Counted from the stretch's first letter, positions 47,986 to 59,524 are shown. The stretch: DNA of 64,000 nt from Cavia porcellus (GCF_034190915.1 NW_026947507.1:28386001-28450000), one strand, 5' to 3'. Numbers and translations: made by a program. Notes: a model not told the origin generated them from the sequence alone.

Positions 47986-48300
47986 AACAAAAAAGGGCAG
48001 GGGTTGCGGTTCCTTGGCAGAGATCTCCTGAATTTGGTCATCAGCACCCACCCACGTAACACCTGAGTAAACATTGTAACACTAAAAAGAAAAGTAAAAA
48101 GGAAAAAAAAAAAAAACCAACAAAGAATTTTACTATTAAAAGAAGATAAATAAATAGCAAATCAGAATCATACAAAGAAAAAATAAAAGCCAACAAAAAT
48201 GTATGTACATATAGACACACTCTTCATCAAATACAAAAGAAGTCTGAGTGAAAAAATGAAAGATCTTTTTCTATTAAGACGGCCTAAAGAAGTAGGTGAG

Positions 48301-49145
48301 GGTGGGCATTCACTGCCTCTTGTCTTCTTGGGCTCTGTTTCCTGAGGGAAATCAAGGTGCAGTATTATTTACCCAGGGGTCCTTTCGCCACCAGCTAAGT
48401 GGTCTGAGACCACAGCTGATACTCGTGATCATCATCTTTCCACTCACTAAGCACAGCGGGAGCAAGACCAGGAAGCTTCCCTGATGGGAGTCGCTAGCCC
48501 TACTTCAGCAGGACATTCATGGCAGCAACTTACAGAGCTAGTGTGCTCCACTCTAGTTTTAAAGTTTGCCCAAAACACCTCTCCACATCTACTTCAACAG
48601 GCCTGTTCCAGTGGTGTTGTCGAAACAACCATAGGAGGTTGCAAGGGAAATTGTAGCTGGAACACAGCAGTGTTTGCGGTGATTTCTGCAGGAAAGCAAA
48701 AGTACTTTTGTTTCCCAAAGCAGCAAGCCTGAGTGTGACCTTTATCAGATGGCTTTCTGCCACGTTACTGTACTTACATACTGAGAAATGCCCAGCATCT
48801 CTCACACTAGGTAATGCTTGGATCAACTAAGGTCAGCCTGCTCTTCTTCTGTTCCGCACTCTGTCGCCTCTTCTACTCTGTTCCACCAGTGTGCTGATGT
48901 ACCTCTTCTAGTCATCTGTGTTGATTATATGAATTGTGGAAACACTCCAAATCTCTGTGCCATTTTGAATTTCAGTGCATTGTGATCTTTACCTTGTAGA
49001 GCATAATAATTCTGCTACACATTCATTATTGAACTAAACATACTTTAACTGAATGTTTTCACTTTGGTGATTCTCAGAAAGTGAGTAATAGATTTTAACA
49101 GCTCAAACTTTCATTGTTTGTGCGTAGCTAATTTCAATTGTTCTA

Positions 49146-49147
<2 letters not shown>
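48301..49147. other. GC-richer unassigned sequence, possibly more of the retroelement
   Basis: The part 48301-48830 is clearly GC-richer than the window and has overlapping short frames on both strands, up to 98 codons, none recognisable. It adjoins an A-rich stretch (48080-48210) and may be the outermost L1 5' UTR or a separate LTR. From 48880 it returns to ordinary AT-rich DNA. Confidence 0.35.

Positions 49148-49182
<35 letters not shown>
49148..49182. repeat. Poly-T tract (about 35 T)
   Basis: The longest mononucleotide run in the window. It directly abuts the left side of the LTR-like element at 49183, and may be the reversed A-tail of an older SINE or LINE whose body is not recognisable. 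Confidence 0.95.
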
Positions 49183-49183
<1 letters not shown>

Positions 49184-49630
49184 GCAGTGAGGGCGGGGAA
49201 GGATGCCTCTAGTTCAACTTCTGGGACTAATTAAACTTTAAGGGTTACATCATGGTTTATGTCAGTGCCCCCCCCCCCCAGCTATGACGCAATCATAGTC
49301 ATGGCCAAATCTAGCCTTTGTGGTTGGTTCATTGTCTAGCACTTGGATTGCTGGTATGGGTGCTATACTTACTCAGGGGTGGAGCCAGGATACAGTGTAA
49401 GGGTAGAAACAAGATTTGTCTCTCTTTTTCTCTCTTCCCGCTCAGCACTTGCTGTTTACTGCCTCTGTGAACAGCAGGAAGGCGTGCTGCCCCTGCCATG
49501 CCTTCCTACCTCGGAGCCAGCTGAGTACTAACTGAAACCTCCAAGAATTATAAGAAATAAACCTTTGCTTCCCTAATTTTGAATGTTAGGTATTATGTGT
49601 CAGCAAAGAGAGAAAAGTAACCAAGACAGG
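49183..49630 (+). mobile_element. MaLR-like LTR
   Basis: 'gggactaattaaactttaagg', 'gcacttggattgctggtatg', 'ctcaggggtggagccagg', 'ctcttcccgctcagcac', 'ctgtgaacagcaggaaggcg', then the terminus 'ctaactgaaacctccaagaatta', 'taagaaataaacctttgcttccc', 'ttaggtattatgtgtcagcaa', 'aaaagtaaccaagacag' follow the MaLR LTR order, with AATAAA at about 49556. A C12 run lies at 49268-49279. The similar terminus at 46.5-46.64 kb suggests a related subfamily. Confidence 0.68.
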
Positions 49631-51255
49631 TTATTCAATTATTTCTGCAATATGGAAAAAATTTCTGAATTTCTACATTCTCAACACTTGTCATTTTTTC
49701 CAAAGTAGTCTGAATTCTTTGTTTCTTTGTGTGCTTATATACATTAAGCATCCTTAAATTCTAGATTCTGCATACATAATAATTTCTTCAGAAGTAGTCC
49801 CACTCTTTGTCTCTTTAAGTGCATTAATTTATCATAGTTTCGGTGTGTGTATGTGTGCGCATATGTATATATGAGTACACAGCTCTGAAGGTTCTTCTTG
49901 CAAGCATGTTGATACATTTCACAGTGAGTTTCTCATGATTTGTCTGGCAATTTTGGATTATATTGAAGCAGTTTCTAATCTCTTCATGAAAATCTCCACA
50001 TTTTATGTAATTCCTGTTACTTATCAAAGTTCATAGGACAAATTAGTGTTCAATGAATACTAATAAACTATAAGGTAAGTTTGCAAACAATTACACTCAC
50101 TTTCTATAGAGAATTTCCCTTTCTTTTATTCTCTCTTGCTTTCCTAGCTCTGTTATTTTATTCTTAATGTACATCCTCCCTCTTACTGCCTTACCATCCC
50201 AATCAGACAGAAGGCTACTTATTGTGATGTTATTTTGCAAAATATAAGTCATAAACTGTTCATAGATTATAAGTTATTAGAAAATGGAGAGAAATGGGTT
50301 CTGCAATATTTTCATTGTCTTTATTTTTTAGAATTTCATTAATACTTTTAAAATGTCACACAAATTTGTATTTTTATATAGTTCTGCATTTTTCATGAAA
50401 ATTTATACTTGTTTTTAATAGAATCATTTCATATATCCTACAAAATCTTGTATCCACTATTCCATTAAACAACACTAATTATGAAGGGGTAGTGATCTGT
50501 AAGTTTTAAATAAGAGTAGATACTGATTTAATATTCACTTATAAATATGTGGTTTACAGACTTACATTTTTTTAAAACTCTATGGTAGACACTATCACCA
50601 TTTACAAATGAAGACATGAAATTCTGAAAGTGAATATAAATAACCTTGTTATATAATGGATAATTTTAGTGGCATAATTACATGTCAATCTTCCAAATCT
50701 CTAATTCTATAAGTATTTGACATTTGATTTTCAAATAGTACTTCAGTATTTGATTATGATTTCAATCAGTTCATTAATAATATACTATTTTGTCATAAAA
50801 TATAAGTATTTAAACATCCCAAACTTTTAATGTAATGGAATATTATTTTTAATTGGTATTTTAGCCCACAAGGATGTAAAAAACTCCTAAGGCCATTCTT
50901 AAGGGAAAACTTCATGGTTGTTTATTGCAAAATGTTAGGAAAAATGTTTTTACTTGACATAGTCAATTATTATTTGGCAACATTTACAGTAATTTTTATG
51001 TATTTTGTGTAATTAGAATTGACTGTGTTTGGTTAGTTTTTAAAGCTTTACAGTTACTACCACTTAATTTTTCATGTATAGTTTTAGTATTACTTTAAGT
51101 TTTTCTATTATTTAGATCTGTATTATTTGTTATAGCAGTGTAATATTTACTAGTAGTGGTTATTTTTAGGTTTTAAACACAGGCATGGAAAGTAACAGAA
51201 CAAAATTTTGAACATATCTATACATATTTCTTGTGCTTCAGAGGTTAAAACTATT
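49631..51255. other. AT-rich DNA; possibly weak L1 likeness at the start
   Basis: Words such as 'gtctgaattctttgtttctttg' (49710) recall antisense L1 5' sequence but are not sufficient. 50590-50680 shows a weak reversed-MIR likeness ('accatttacaaatgaagacatg'). No gene. Confidence 0.4.
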
Positions 51256-51259
51256 GCAT

Positions 51260-51725
51260 GATGAAATATCTAGAGACTTTACCGAAAAAAAGGAGACATC
51301 AATTTAGTAACATAAGCACATAAAAATTGACTAACATCATTAGTCATTTTTTATGTAAACACAAATTAAAAGTGTAAGTACCAATGCACATTATTAGAAT
51401 GACCAAGAAAAATAGTATTGAAAGGAAAAATAACATTAAAACATGAGGAGGAGGAGTTAGTGGAACCGTAACTGATACCTATATATTAATTCAAGAGGAA
51501 TACAACATTTATGTGTGCTCTGATCCTGGTATAGCTCATATAGAAGTTATCCTCATAATCTGTCCCTGGTCTTCAGTGATCCTAATGTTCTTCAGCACAC
51601 CTTGTGATACATCTATACAAAGGAATGTTAGTTGTCAATAAAAAGATTAATGGCACATAAAAAGAAGTGAATACATCTTCGAATATTATGCTAAAAGAAA
51701 GAAGCTAGAGTTGAACAACTAGATC
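51260..51725 (+). mobile_element. Old L1 fragment (ORF2 3' part, L1M type)
   Basis: 'gcacataaaaattgactaac', 'atcattagtcattttttatg', 'attagaatgaccaagaaaaa', 'ctatacaaaggaatgttagt', 'caataaaaagattaatggcac', 'attatgctaaaagaaagaagc' keep the order of the L1 ORF2 C-terminal coding region with heavy decay. Part of the middle (51510-51600) does not match. Confidence 0.7.
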
Positions 51726-52499
51726 TTCTCAGTGTATTCAATGTATACAACATTTGGAAAACACAAAGCTATCAGATCAGAAAGTTTCTTAGGGCTTACC
51801 AGCCCCATGAGAGGGAAATCTAGTCTGAAGACATATGTAGAACTTCTTCAAATGCTGGAACTGTTCTGTCTTCACCATGAACACTTGACAGTCTTCAGCT
51901 CTGAGCACCTAAAAGGGTGAGGATGATGTGAGTAAATGATAACTCAAATCTGACTTTCATTGAAACTTATTTTATGTTATAAAGTATAATTTGTAGTTTA
52001 GTCTCAATTGTACTGCATGAGTGTACAGTATTTTGCACTGAAAATGTAAAGAGCTCGATTTTTGACTTTCTTTTAGAGGCATGTAAACTTTTAAAGATAG
52101 CCAAACACAAAAGAGAATTTTTATAAAATATCCATATCAGTATAAGAGTTAAAAGAATTATAAAACAAACAAAAATACTTGATTTTTTTTAGTGCGGGAG
52201 AAAATGGAAAATTAAGTTAACATGTAAAGAATTAAGTCATGAGGTCTTGGGCGTTTTGCTTAGACATCCACGCCTGGACATACACACTTATTCCTTTTGT
52301 GTTTTTTCTTTGCTTTTTGGCTCTCTTTACCAGTTTTACTATCTCAGATATTAAATATATATTTGGATTATTTGTTATTATGTTATACATGGGAATGATT
52401 TCCCATTTTTTTCATTTCCATAACACTAGTCTCTCATAACTAAGTAGAGGTGCAGTATATAAATGTTGTATGTTTTACTGAAAACAATACATTCAGTTC
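51726..52499. other. AT-rich DNA, nothing recognised
   Basis: Frames of 60-66 codons only, no family likeness. Confidence 0.45.
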
Positions 52500-52532
52500 A
52501 TATATATATATATATATATATACGCACACACA
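52500..52532. repeat. (TA)n then (CA)n microsatellite
   Basis: About 11 TA units (52501-52522) followed by CGCACACACA. Confidence 0.95.
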
Positions 52533-53400
52533 TTAATACATACATACTACAAAGAAGATTGGTTCTTTAGTGTATGAAAATGTTTATGAATAACCAAAAG
52601 TAAAATATTTACAATCTACTTATGGCAATTATAAGAGGTGTAAAGATATGATTTATATACAAACATAGGTAACAGCTACTACGAAATGAATTTTTAAAAT
52701 GTAAATGGTTATAATATTTGAATTGGCTTTAAAAACACAAGTGATTTATTGAAAAAATACTTTTTCAGTAGTCTCATTTGTAAGACACCCTGTACTTCCT
52801 CCACATTTGTTAAAAGCAAGTTTAGTTAATCCTGGTGGTCTTGTCATCATGGTTCATAAGACTCAGCTCTAAACCCTAAGGTGATGAATGTCAGTGTAGT
52901 CTCTGCTAGGAGTACTAGCAATTTCTTAAAACTTACAAGAAATTCAAATGTTCCAATTTACCTCAAGACCACCTTAATATAACCCACTGAGGGTTAGGCT
53001 TGGAGGTTCATATAATAACACATTTATATATAACAATTCCTCTCGGCCATTCTATTGTAAGCTAAATTATATTAATGCCTTAAACCATCTGTTTTGGGTT
53101 AATTTTCTCCTTTCAATCCATTATGGTCCTAATTATATGATATCCTCAGGGAAAATTAAGAAAAGAATAATCTTTCCTTTTTGCTTCTAAGATATTCTTT
53201 CTAGTACCATAAATGATACTTTCATATGTTCACTCAGTTCTGCTGTATCGGTCACACATGTTATCAAATTTTGCTCATTTAGCCCCAGTTCTTCCTTGTT
53301 ACACCAGAAATAGCAATAAAAAGAAACCTATTTTCACCTCACTGAATTTATTTAGTATAATATGCTAATTAAAAGTCAAGATATAGTCCCTTTTAACTTC
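52533..53400. other. AT-rich DNA, nothing recognised
   Basis: No repeat family and no frame of note. Confidence 0.45.
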
Positions 53401-53424
53401 ATATATATATATATATATATATAT
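53401..53424. repeat. (AT)n microsatellite
   Basis: 12 uninterrupted AT units. Confidence 0.96.
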
Positions 53425-53696
53425 GTATGAAATATGAGAAAATAAATTATCTTTTATGTTAGTAATGGTGTTTATTTTACATATGTTAACTTGAAATAAA
53501 GTCAGCATCTTTGGATGACTTAGTGCAGAAGTTATATCAAATGGCATGTGCTCACCACTCAGCAGTTCTAAATGATTGTGAGTCATTTCTTAGCTTTATG
53601 ATGTGGTGAAATATAGTAAGATTTGCTTAAGCACATAGGCAAAAAATAAACAGATAAGATTTGTGGGTGAAGTATGCTCTGTGCCTCAGCAATATG

Positions 53697-53700
<4 letters not shown>

Positions 53701-53742
<42 letters not shown>
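53701..53742. repeat. (TA)n microsatellite
   Basis: About 21 uninterrupted TA units, preceded by ATGTATG. Confidence 0.97.
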
Positions 53743-53745
<3 letters not shown>

Positions 53746-53989
53746 TGTTAGTGGTGCTTACTGTAACTTGAATATTTTTATTACAGATACTTGATAATCA
53801 CATTGAAAATTTTTAGAGTGGTAATGATGCATGTTTTAAGATATTATACCATATGCAATAGTTAGAAAAGGAGAAACTGGTGATCTTCACCAGAATTCAA
53901 ACTCTGGCCCTGAAATTCACAAGTTTTGTAACCTGGGCTAATTGTCTATTTATATTTATTTATTGACTTATTGATTTGTTGTTTTATAT

Positions 53990-54695
53990 TTTAAAGAGAA
54001 TAAAACAAAATAAAATAAAGCAAATGAGAACACAACAATGCAAGCAATACAGGACTTCAAAACAAGACAACAGGAAATAGTGAATGGCTACCATAATGTC
54101 TCTCATTTTCTTCAAAATAGCTGTCCATATCTTCACAAACTATACAATTAAATGAAACAAATCAGAATAAAAACAATCAAAAAAAAAAGAATGAAAGCAT
54201 TACAGGACTTCAAAACATGATGATAGGAAATGAACAATGGCTACTATAATGTATCTTGTTTTCTTCAAGATAGCTGTCCATACTATCGTACATAATCAAA
54301 TCAAATCAAATAAAACAAAACCAATTAAGACAAAAGAATAAAAACATCATAGGACTTAAAAACAAAATGATAGAATATCAACAACGGCTACCATAATGTC
54401 TTGTTTTCTTCAAAATATCCGTCCATACCATCATGCATAATAAAATCAAACAAAACAAAACAGAATAAAACTAATCAAAACAAAAGAATGAAAGCCTTAA
54501 AAAACTTCAAAACAAGATAATAGGAAATCAACAGTGGTTACCATAATGTATCTTGTTATCTCCAAAAAAGCTGTGCATACTATCAGACAAAGTAAAACCT
54601 AACCCTAACCCTAACAAAACAAGACAGAATAAAACGAAACCTAACAATACAAGAATTCAAAGCAAGATAATAGGAAATTAACAGTGGTTATCACT
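53990..54695 (-). repeat. ~150-bp tandem array in the L1 3' UTR (5 units)
   Basis: The anchor 'aggacttcaaaaca' recurs at 54051, 54204, 54351, 54501 and 54651 (the last two diverged), giving spacings of 153, 147, 150 and 150. Each unit carries 'ggaaat.aacagtggttacc' and 'ataatgt.tcttgtt.tctt' and an AAACAAAATAA-rich linker. Units differ at many positions, so the array is not newly made. Confidence 0.92.
54598..54615 (-). repeat. Telomere-like run: three CCTAAC units
   Basis: The plus strand holds three perfect hexamer units in the linker between array units 4 and 5; on the minus strand (L1 sense) this is (GTTAGG)3. A further single 'cctaac' lies at 54640. In other units the same place holds TCAAA/CAAAA repeats. 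Confidence 0.95.
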
Positions 54696-54965
54696 TTCCC
54701 TTTTTAGTCCTCCTTTCTCACTTAATATCTATTGTGCTTTTTGGATCCCGCTAACTCCTTCTGTTTTTTATGCTAGGGAGATAATCCAGTGTTTGCCTGT
54801 TTGAGTCCAAACCATTTCACTCACCAGCATGATCTCCAGCTGCATCCATTTACCTACAAGAATTTTGAGATTATTGTACTTTATAACTTGGTAGCTTTCC
54901 ATTATATGATAATACCATATCTATCTAATGCATTCTGTGGTTGATGGGCAGGTTACCCTGACTTT

Positions 54966-55260
54966 TTTTTTTTTTCTTTTTCTGGCAAGGCTAGTGAAAT
55001 AAGTCATACTTGAATATGTTTGTATTTGTTATCATTCAGAAATCAAGGATCAAATATTTTAGTCAATTATCTTTCGTATGTGATTTTTCTAGGAACATAC
55101 AAACTATAAAAATAATGAGACCTATTTGCAGACCCTAGCATGCTTTGCATTCAATGTAGTGAGTTTCTGTAGCATAGTAGGAACTAATACAAAGTGGAAT
55201 GTGAATATTTCCACGTAATACAGAATCAGTATTTTATTCTTGCAAGCATTTCTTCAGGTA
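54966..55260. other. Short unassigned AT-rich stretch
   Basis: Begins with a T tract (54963-54975) just beyond the L1. Nothing else recognised. Confidence 0.45.
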
Positions 55261-55262
55261 CC

Positions 55263-55422
55263 CATAAAAGTCTGTGAAATAAACATTATTGTTATTTCCA
55301 ATGAACAGTTGTAAACATAACAAATCAGAAATTTTCAGGTGAATCTCTGCAAGTCACAGAGCTTATCACACTTGGCAGAATTTAGAATTCTTTGCGGAGC
55401 AATCTGATTTCAAAGCCAGCTG
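55263..55422 (-). mobile_element. MIR SINE, reverse
   Basis: 'attattgttatttccaatgaac' (consensus 'attattatccccattttac'), 'tctctgcaagtcacagagctta' ('cttgcccaaggtcacacagcta'), 'cacttggcagaatttagaattc' ('gtggcagagccgggattc') and 'tctgatttcaaagccag' ('tctgactccaaagcc') are all in order. Confidence 0.75.
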
Positions 55423-55539
55423 TTGTTTTGTCCATTTTGCACTTAAAAAGGTGTCCAAAATGAAATCATTGTGAACCTCAATTATTGGCATCCTTCCCTT
55501 TTATTGTCTATGATGTTTGAGTTATTGATCCCCAGAGAT

Positions 55540-55910
55540 TGGAGTGTGTCTACCATTCCTCACCTCTGGTAACATAGATGTTTTTGTGTCTCATGGTTCT
55601 GTTGTGTCAGAAGTCTAAGATCTGCATTTGGTGAGAGCATTTTAGTCGTGTCATCTAACATGGCAGAAAGACGAGGAGTGCCTTTCAGGTAGAAACGATA
55701 GGAGAAAGAGGCTACATGAAGGAAAGAGTTCACTTTCATAAGCAAGCCGCTGCCCTTCTGACCACCTCCATTCTCTCTCCTGGTGTGAATATGTTCATGA
55801 TACTGACACTCTTATAACTTAAACGTCTCTTAAAGATTTCACCTCTTAAAATCATGATGGCAGTTAAATTCCAAAACAAGTTCATGGGGGAATTTTCAAA
55901 TCACAGCAGT
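55540..55910 (-). mobile_element. MaLR-type LTR (MST/MLT1-like), reverse
   Basis: Reversed MaLR landmarks in order: 'ctcatggttctgttgtgtcag', 'aagtctaagatctgcatttgg', 'tggtgagagcattttagtc', 'aacatggcagaaagacgagg', 'gaccacctccattctctc', 'tcctggtgtgaatatg', 'ttcatgggggaattttcaaatc'. The match to the MST/MLT1 LTR pattern is good in the middle and decays at the ends. Confidence 0.7.
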
Positions 55911-56107
55911 ATGTCTTGCTTCAGTAGCTGAGTTTTATTAATTGAAACTAAAAGATGATTGATAATATTGCTGGTTTTGGAGTAACAAAGCAAGGCCTGA
56001 AATAAATTTATTCAGATGAAATGTAAGGGAAAACTATATTGTTTCCCATCGACTTTTCTGAAAATACTAATATCTATGACCTAAGTGTTGATTTTGCTAC
56101 TTTAATA
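55911..56107. other. Short unassigned stretch
   Basis: Nothing recognised. Confidence 0.5.
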
Positions 56108-56230
56108 TAAAATAATTTTATTTATTTGTTTATTTATTTATTTATTTATTTTTTGGTATAAGGGTTCAAGCTCACAACCTGGCACTTGACATGTGCTTAT
56201 GCCACTGAGCTAAATCCCTGGCTAAAATAA
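56108..56230 (-). mobile_element. ID SINE, reverse, with (AAAT)n tail
   Basis: On minus: 'agccagggatttagctcagtgg' (box A), 'cataagcacatgtcaagtgcc', 'aggttgtgagcttgaaccc' (decayed box B), then 'ttataccaaaaaat' and an AAAT-rich tail (plus-strand TTTA repeats 56115-56150). An 8-bp direct repeat 'taaaataa' flanks it (56108-56115 and 56223-56230). Confidence 0.88.
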
Positions 56231-56509
56231 ATTATTCTATAACACAAAATATATCTATTGAAAGAGGAGAAAATAAGATAAAGACAGTAATTACCCATCT
56301 GTGTTAGTGGAAAAAACACAAAAAAGAAAGTTTCAAGAGAAAATTTCCTTCTTCATGCAAGTAGGGCAAGTATTGTGTACTTTTACTAAAGTCATTTAAT
56401 TCCAGAAGTTTGTTTTCACTAACAGCGAGGTTTATAATTGGGCGCCTAACATGCTCTTTTGATATGTATATTAGTGTCATTTAATGCGATGTATTTTGTA
56501 TTCTGGTAT

Positions 56510-56520
<11 letters not shown>

Positions 56521-56561
<41 letters not shown>
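56521..56561. repeat. (TA)n microsatellite
   Basis: About 20 uninterrupted TA units. Confidence 0.97.
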
Positions 56562-56564
<3 letters not shown>

Positions 56565-57030
56565 CTATTTAAGCTAGTATGAGCATATCTTGCCAAAGTG
56601 ATTGCCATTTGTACGAGACCTTTTAAAACTGGAAAATACTTCCTTCAATGGAAATTCTGAAGGAAGGCATCACAGAAGTCCAGCAGCCACAGTAGGAAAC
56701 TCCAGTCTGTTTCTACAACATGTAAATAGCATCAGTCTGTTTTCACTGTGACCTTCTCTGTCATGCTACCAGATTCCTTGCACATTCCATTTTCACCATA
56801 TAATTGTTTCTCTTCCACTAAAATAAATATTTTTGCATTGAAAATAGCATAAATCTACATTTTCAACATTCTAATCAAGATAATATGATTTTCTATGAAA
56901 GTCTGGAAAAAATTCTCTTGCTTTTATTGAATTTAACCTCAATGTAAATTCTGAGAGGTCTTAATTATGGTGTATCTATCTCTTCATCTGGTGATAACTT
57001 TATCATCACTGCCAACATCAAGGAAGTTAA
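56562..57030. other. AT-rich DNA, nothing recognised
   Basis: No family recognised. Confidence 0.45.
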
Positions 57031-57032
57031 AG

Positions 57033-57190
57033 ACTCCTCTTCTGTGCCAGACATTATAATAGAAATTTTACATACATTTTATAATTTAATCTTTACCCCT
57101 AATCTTCCAAGTTGACTACAATGTATTTTGGCAAATGACAGAGTACCACATATATCAATTTCAGAGTTGAGTTGATTTAAATCACTATTA
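57033..57190 (-). mobile_element. MIR SINE, reverse
   Basis: 'tgtgccagacattataatag' ('tgtgccaggcactgtgctaag'), 'ttttacatacattttataattt' ('ctttacatgcattatctcatt'), 'aatctttacccctaatcttcc' ('aatcctcacaacaacc') and, less clear, 'ggcaaatgacagag' occur in the order of a reversed MIR 3' half. Confidence 0.7.
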
Positions 57191-59520
57191 ATTTAGGACA
57201 GTTTTTAGAAATCACTTTATCTGTGATTTCTTGAAAATGCTCAGGGAAAGGACATTAACACCAAAGACAGAAGTTCTGGAGTAAATTTAACTTTTCCTTT
57301 TAAGCAGCCACCTGACTTTTCGGGGTGATTTTCAGCTCCTGTCCTATTTGATAACAATTTAATAAGAAATGGAAACATCTGTTGATCCCTTTCTCATTCT
57401 CATTTTTTCTTGTGGCTCATATTCCCATCATGCCTTAACAATACATTTTTTTCCCAGATTCAACAATCAGATCAGGAAAGAAGCAACTTGGGTTATTACT
57501 CACTTTAACCCTGACATTTTTCTTGCTTGCACTAGAGGACGATAGAAATTTTATTGAGGTCACTGCTAACCGTGTCATGTGGTTGGCTCACAGGAGCTTG
57601 CTGTCAAGTGAACCCATCACCTTGCATGCCCCTGAAAAAAAGCAGGTATGGGGGAAGGGAAGAAAATGGAGTCTTCAGCTAGTAAAGTCTTAACAATCAA
57701 AGTGAATTTTCAGAGCTTATTTTTTTTTAACCTACAAGGTATTTTTTATATTATAGGCTCCTATATGTGAATATTCTCATTTTGGTGTATATGTATCTCA
57801 TAATATCAATTAACTTAGTATTGTAAGCTAAAAGTTCTAAAATTATAACTCCTTGCTTAATTCTAATCATAAAGGCACTGTGTATATTTGCTTTCATTGT
57901 GGACTTCCCCAAAGAGTCCAGGTGTGCAGAGATGTATTTAGACGAAGGATACTGAAAACAGATATGCACCTTTAAGATGCATCATGACTCAGACTCAGAA
58001 ATTCAGGACCATTTTTAGACCAAAGGCAGAAATACTTATCACTATAACATTTTCAGCTACACACCCAGCTAGACGTGAAAGTCTTTGCAGAGGAAGCTGT
58101 CAGGATAATCCTTCTGGACTACACAGGTTCTGTCTTCCTCTGTTGACATCAGTGTATTAGCCCTAGGGTTGTGCAGGACATTAAGTACTAATAATAGGCC
58201 TATTCACAAAGGAAAACATAGGAAACAGAGAGCGGTAAAAATGAGGAAAATAAGGCAAAGAAACTGAAATAGAAAACAGGGAGGAAAAATATGATTTATT
58301 GTGTATGATAGAACCAATACCATTATGCGTTTGAAATCTTAAAATTACAATTTCCAGAAGATGTAGATCATTAAAATTTGTTGTTTTACAATTTCAATAC
58401 AGAAACCAAAAGTGATATACCTGATCAAGTGTTGCTGTCAAAGAGTATTAAAACACATACTTTCAAAGCCATACTATTTGGTAATCTTCATAAGTTTCAA
58501 TTATTGTAAAATATTATAAACTAAAGATTTGTTTTCCATACATGTTCTAAACTTAAATAACAGGTGTACTTTCTATTCAATATTTCATAATGGTGAAAAC
58601 TGCTAGGTAACCTACTAAGGAAATGTGCCATTCTTTAGTGATCTTAGCTGAAAAATATAACAGTTTATGTGTAAATGCTTTGCATCTAAAGAAACTAATT
58701 TCTGATCTCTTGGTAATATAAGTGCTTTTCAGGAACCATGAACACAGTAAACTAATAACTTGTGCAAATTTTTATAGCCCTCCTTTGATGCTATCCATAT
58801 GAAATTAATAAATTTATTAATGAATTTCACATTACTCATGCTGAACTATAAACTCTGTTATCCCAGAGCATTTTAGTTAGACATTTTTACTATTTGCAAA
58901 AGTTCTAAGCTAAGCCTGCCTTGAATGTAAGTCTAAAATGAACCTTAAATGAAGGGCTAACCAGAGGGTAAAATGTACTACACAGAGATTAACCATCTGG
59001 ATACAGAAACCAGGTTGTACTCTTGCTGTGTTATTGATAGAAATACTTGGAAATGAAATGACTTCATCCAGTCTCAGCTAGAAAGCCTAATAATTGAACA
59101 ACTTGGCTTAGTTTTCCCTTGTAACCTAAGAGAATACATGGCACTAGTAACTATCGGATATATCTGTAACAGGTGATAAAGTCCATGGTACACACCTGGG
59201 TCTTGGTTGGCTAATTTTAAAGAGTCTCAAAATGTGGTGCTTTGCTTTGTGTTATGGTGGGACAATTACAAAAGTGGTGGGACAATTCTGTACCTGGATA
59301 TCTCAGTGTTTGTCTCTGTAGGAGAAAATCTGGCCTGGTACTCCTCTAGGATTGCATTTATTCTTGTTAAGAACTGACCATACACTGGTGGATACTGTAG
59401 ATCCCTTTTAGTAAACAAATAAAAATATTTAAGTAGCTTGCTGCTGTGTATTTCAAAATCGTTGCATTTTCTCAGTCTTCAGTTACTGTAGAACTTCCAG
59501 TAGAATGCAGTGACGTAAGG
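57191..59520. other. AT-rich single-copy DNA, no gene
   Basis: No recognised repeat. A small direct duplication 'tggtgggacaatt' lies at about 59256 and 59276. A 72-codon minus-strand frame at 57751-57969 is without similarity. Confidence 0.45.
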
Positions 59521-59524
59521 CAAG

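Larger units (their letters stand above)
46641..48300 (-). mobile_element. Presumed 5' UTR part of the same reverse L1
   Basis: 46641-46800 continues the antisense L1 pattern ('cttcaaattcttgaattcg'). From 46880 a continuous GC-richer sequence follows ('gtttcagagtgtggttttcc', 'gaccaggtcttcaggcccaacc', 'ctgggagtgtagttcagcc') that I place in the L1 5' UTR by position only. It contains a (TA)n array and a degenerate 23-bp tandem repeat. An independent LTR or other retroelement is the alternative. No functional frames. Confidence 0.4.
53945..54965 (-). mobile_element. L1 (LINE-1) 3' end, reverse, with tandemly repeated 3' UTR
   Basis: The right part (54700-54960), read on minus, is the end of L1 ORF2: 'gtaacctgcccatcaacc', 'taatggaaagctaccaag', 'gtaaatggatgcagctggag', 'gctggtgagtgaaatgg'. 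The left part is a 3' UTR of five tandem units (see the array), ending in AAATAAATATAAATAG-type sequence near 53945. ORF2 is broken and 5'-truncated. The unit occurs singly at 11745 and partly at 26520, so it is a normal 3' UTR module of this L1 family, amplified here. Confidence 0.85.

Noticed and set aside
54598..54615. Telomere or chromosome end
   Set aside because: Only three hexamers inside an L1 array, with normal sequence on both sides.
53990..54695. CRISPR-like array
   Set aside because: Unit length of 150 bp, diverged units, no short repeat-spacer pattern, and an L1 context in a mammalian genome.
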